DNA of 5,945 nt from positions 1 to 5,945 of the forward strand of contig JACDCA010000727.1 of the NCBI GenBank assembly GCA_013694635.1, read 5' to 3'. Positions 5,617-5,945 of this stretch are shown here, one piece after another (the first letter of the stretch is position 1; each line of letters begins with the position of its first letter). Origin of the DNA: Acidobacteriota bacterium. GTDB lineage: Bacteria > Acidobacteriota > Vicinamibacteria > Vicinamibacterales > 2-12-FULL-66-21. The notes beneath the pieces were generated by a model. It was not told the origin of the DNA. It ran no database searches and was given only the letters and a program-made list of their open reading frames with translations. A program made the translations under genes and the position numbers.

Positions 5617-5945
5617 ATGAGTCAGCACCCATCGTCCACCGCTCGCCGCTGCGCGAGCGCAGTCTTCGTTGCAACCCTTCTCGCGACGGCGTGCAAGACC
5701 ACGCCGGAGCCGGCGAAGGGGCCGCACGCGATTCCGTTCGAACAGAAGATGGCCTGGATCCTCGAGCTCGAGGACCGCCGGATTCTGCGCAGGGAGGCAC
5801 CGCCTGCTCCACCGGTCGAACCCGTCCGCCGTGGACGGTCGCCTCAGGCCGCGCCCGCGCCGCCGGCAAGCGGGGACCTCGTCGTCCTGATCACCGATGT
5901 GGACGCGCGGATCCGCCGTCGCGCCGCCCTGGCACTCGGTCGGGT
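5617..5945 (+). CDS. lipoprotein with proline-rich linker and HEAT-like repeat, 3' end cut by window edge
   Basis: The frame is open from the ATG at 5617 to the right edge, giving 109 complete codons. Residues 1-26 form a lipoprotein signal peptide: Arg10-Arg11, a hydrophobic stretch, then a lipobox-like LLATAC with Cys26 as the predicted lipidated residue. Alanine rather than leucine at position -3 makes the lipobox slightly atypical. A short helical segment, EQKMAWILELEDRRILRR (42-59), precedes a Pro/Ala-rich linker (about 60-86). The visible part ends with LVVLITDVDARIRRRAALALGR (88-109), which resembles one HEAT/PBS-type helical repeat, suggesting more repeats beyond the edge. I recall Acidobacteriota proteins of this style, some ending in a peptidyl-prolyl isomerase domain, but that part is not visible here. 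The start lies 4 bases after the menC stop with no Shine-Dalgarno, so translation is probably coupled. Function is unknown. Confidence 0.75.
   Translation, partial: MSQHPSSTARRCASAVFVATLLATACKTTPEPAKGPHAIPFEQKMAWILELEDRRILRREAPPAPPVEPVRRGRSPQAAPAPPASGDLVVLITDVDARIRRRAALALGR

Noticed and set aside
4470..5618. 382-codon minus-strand frame spanning all of menC
   Set aside because: It is antisense to a complete enolase-family gene with all catalytic residues; composition and lack of motifs mark it as a shadow frame.

Overview
The window reads as chromosomal housekeeping DNA from a high-GC, diderm (Gram-negative) bacterium. The outer membrane is implied by a gene for LptD, the lipopolysaccharide transport protein of the outer leaflet. 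The gene mix (a bacterial deoxynucleoside kinase, accD-folC-lptD in a row, an N-succinylamino acid racemase/o-succinylbenzoate synthase-type enolase and a proline-rich HEAT-repeat lipoprotein) resembles what I know from Acidobacteriota, perhaps the Vicinamibacteria. That placement is inference from protein style and context; no rRNA or phylogenetic marker was compared.

The layout is two divergent transcription units around a 27-base gap (4458-4484). Leftward on the minus strand run a deoxynucleoside kinase (4457-3825), accD (3788-2892), folC (2899-1688) and lptD (1654 to beyond the left edge). Gaps are 36 bases, an 8-base overlap and 33 bases, with no terminator between them, so this is probably one operon. 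Rightward on the plus strand run an enolase-superfamily OSBS/NSAR gene (4485-5612) and, 4 bases later, a lipoprotein with a HEAT-like segment that runs off the right edge (5617 onward). About 97% of the window is coding; no stretch over 40 bases lacks a gene.

The leftward unit mixes growth-linked functions: dNTP salvage, the first committed step of fatty acid synthesis, folate polyglutamylation and lipopolysaccharide insertion. Fatty acids made through AccD feed the lipid A that LptD places in the outer membrane, and folate and dNTP supply meet in nucleotide synthesis. The rightward unit may belong to menaquinone synthesis or N-succinylamino acid racemisation; the sequence alone does not decide.

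No RNA genes, mobile elements, CRISPR arrays or phage genes were seen, and I found no clearly new biological system. The most notable details are regulatory: a 10-base near-palindrome in the divergent gap that reads as an extended -10 element on both strands, start codons that are mostly non-ATG and lack clear Shine-Dalgarno sites, and an anti-Shine-Dalgarno-like heptamer where the accD ribosome binding site should be.
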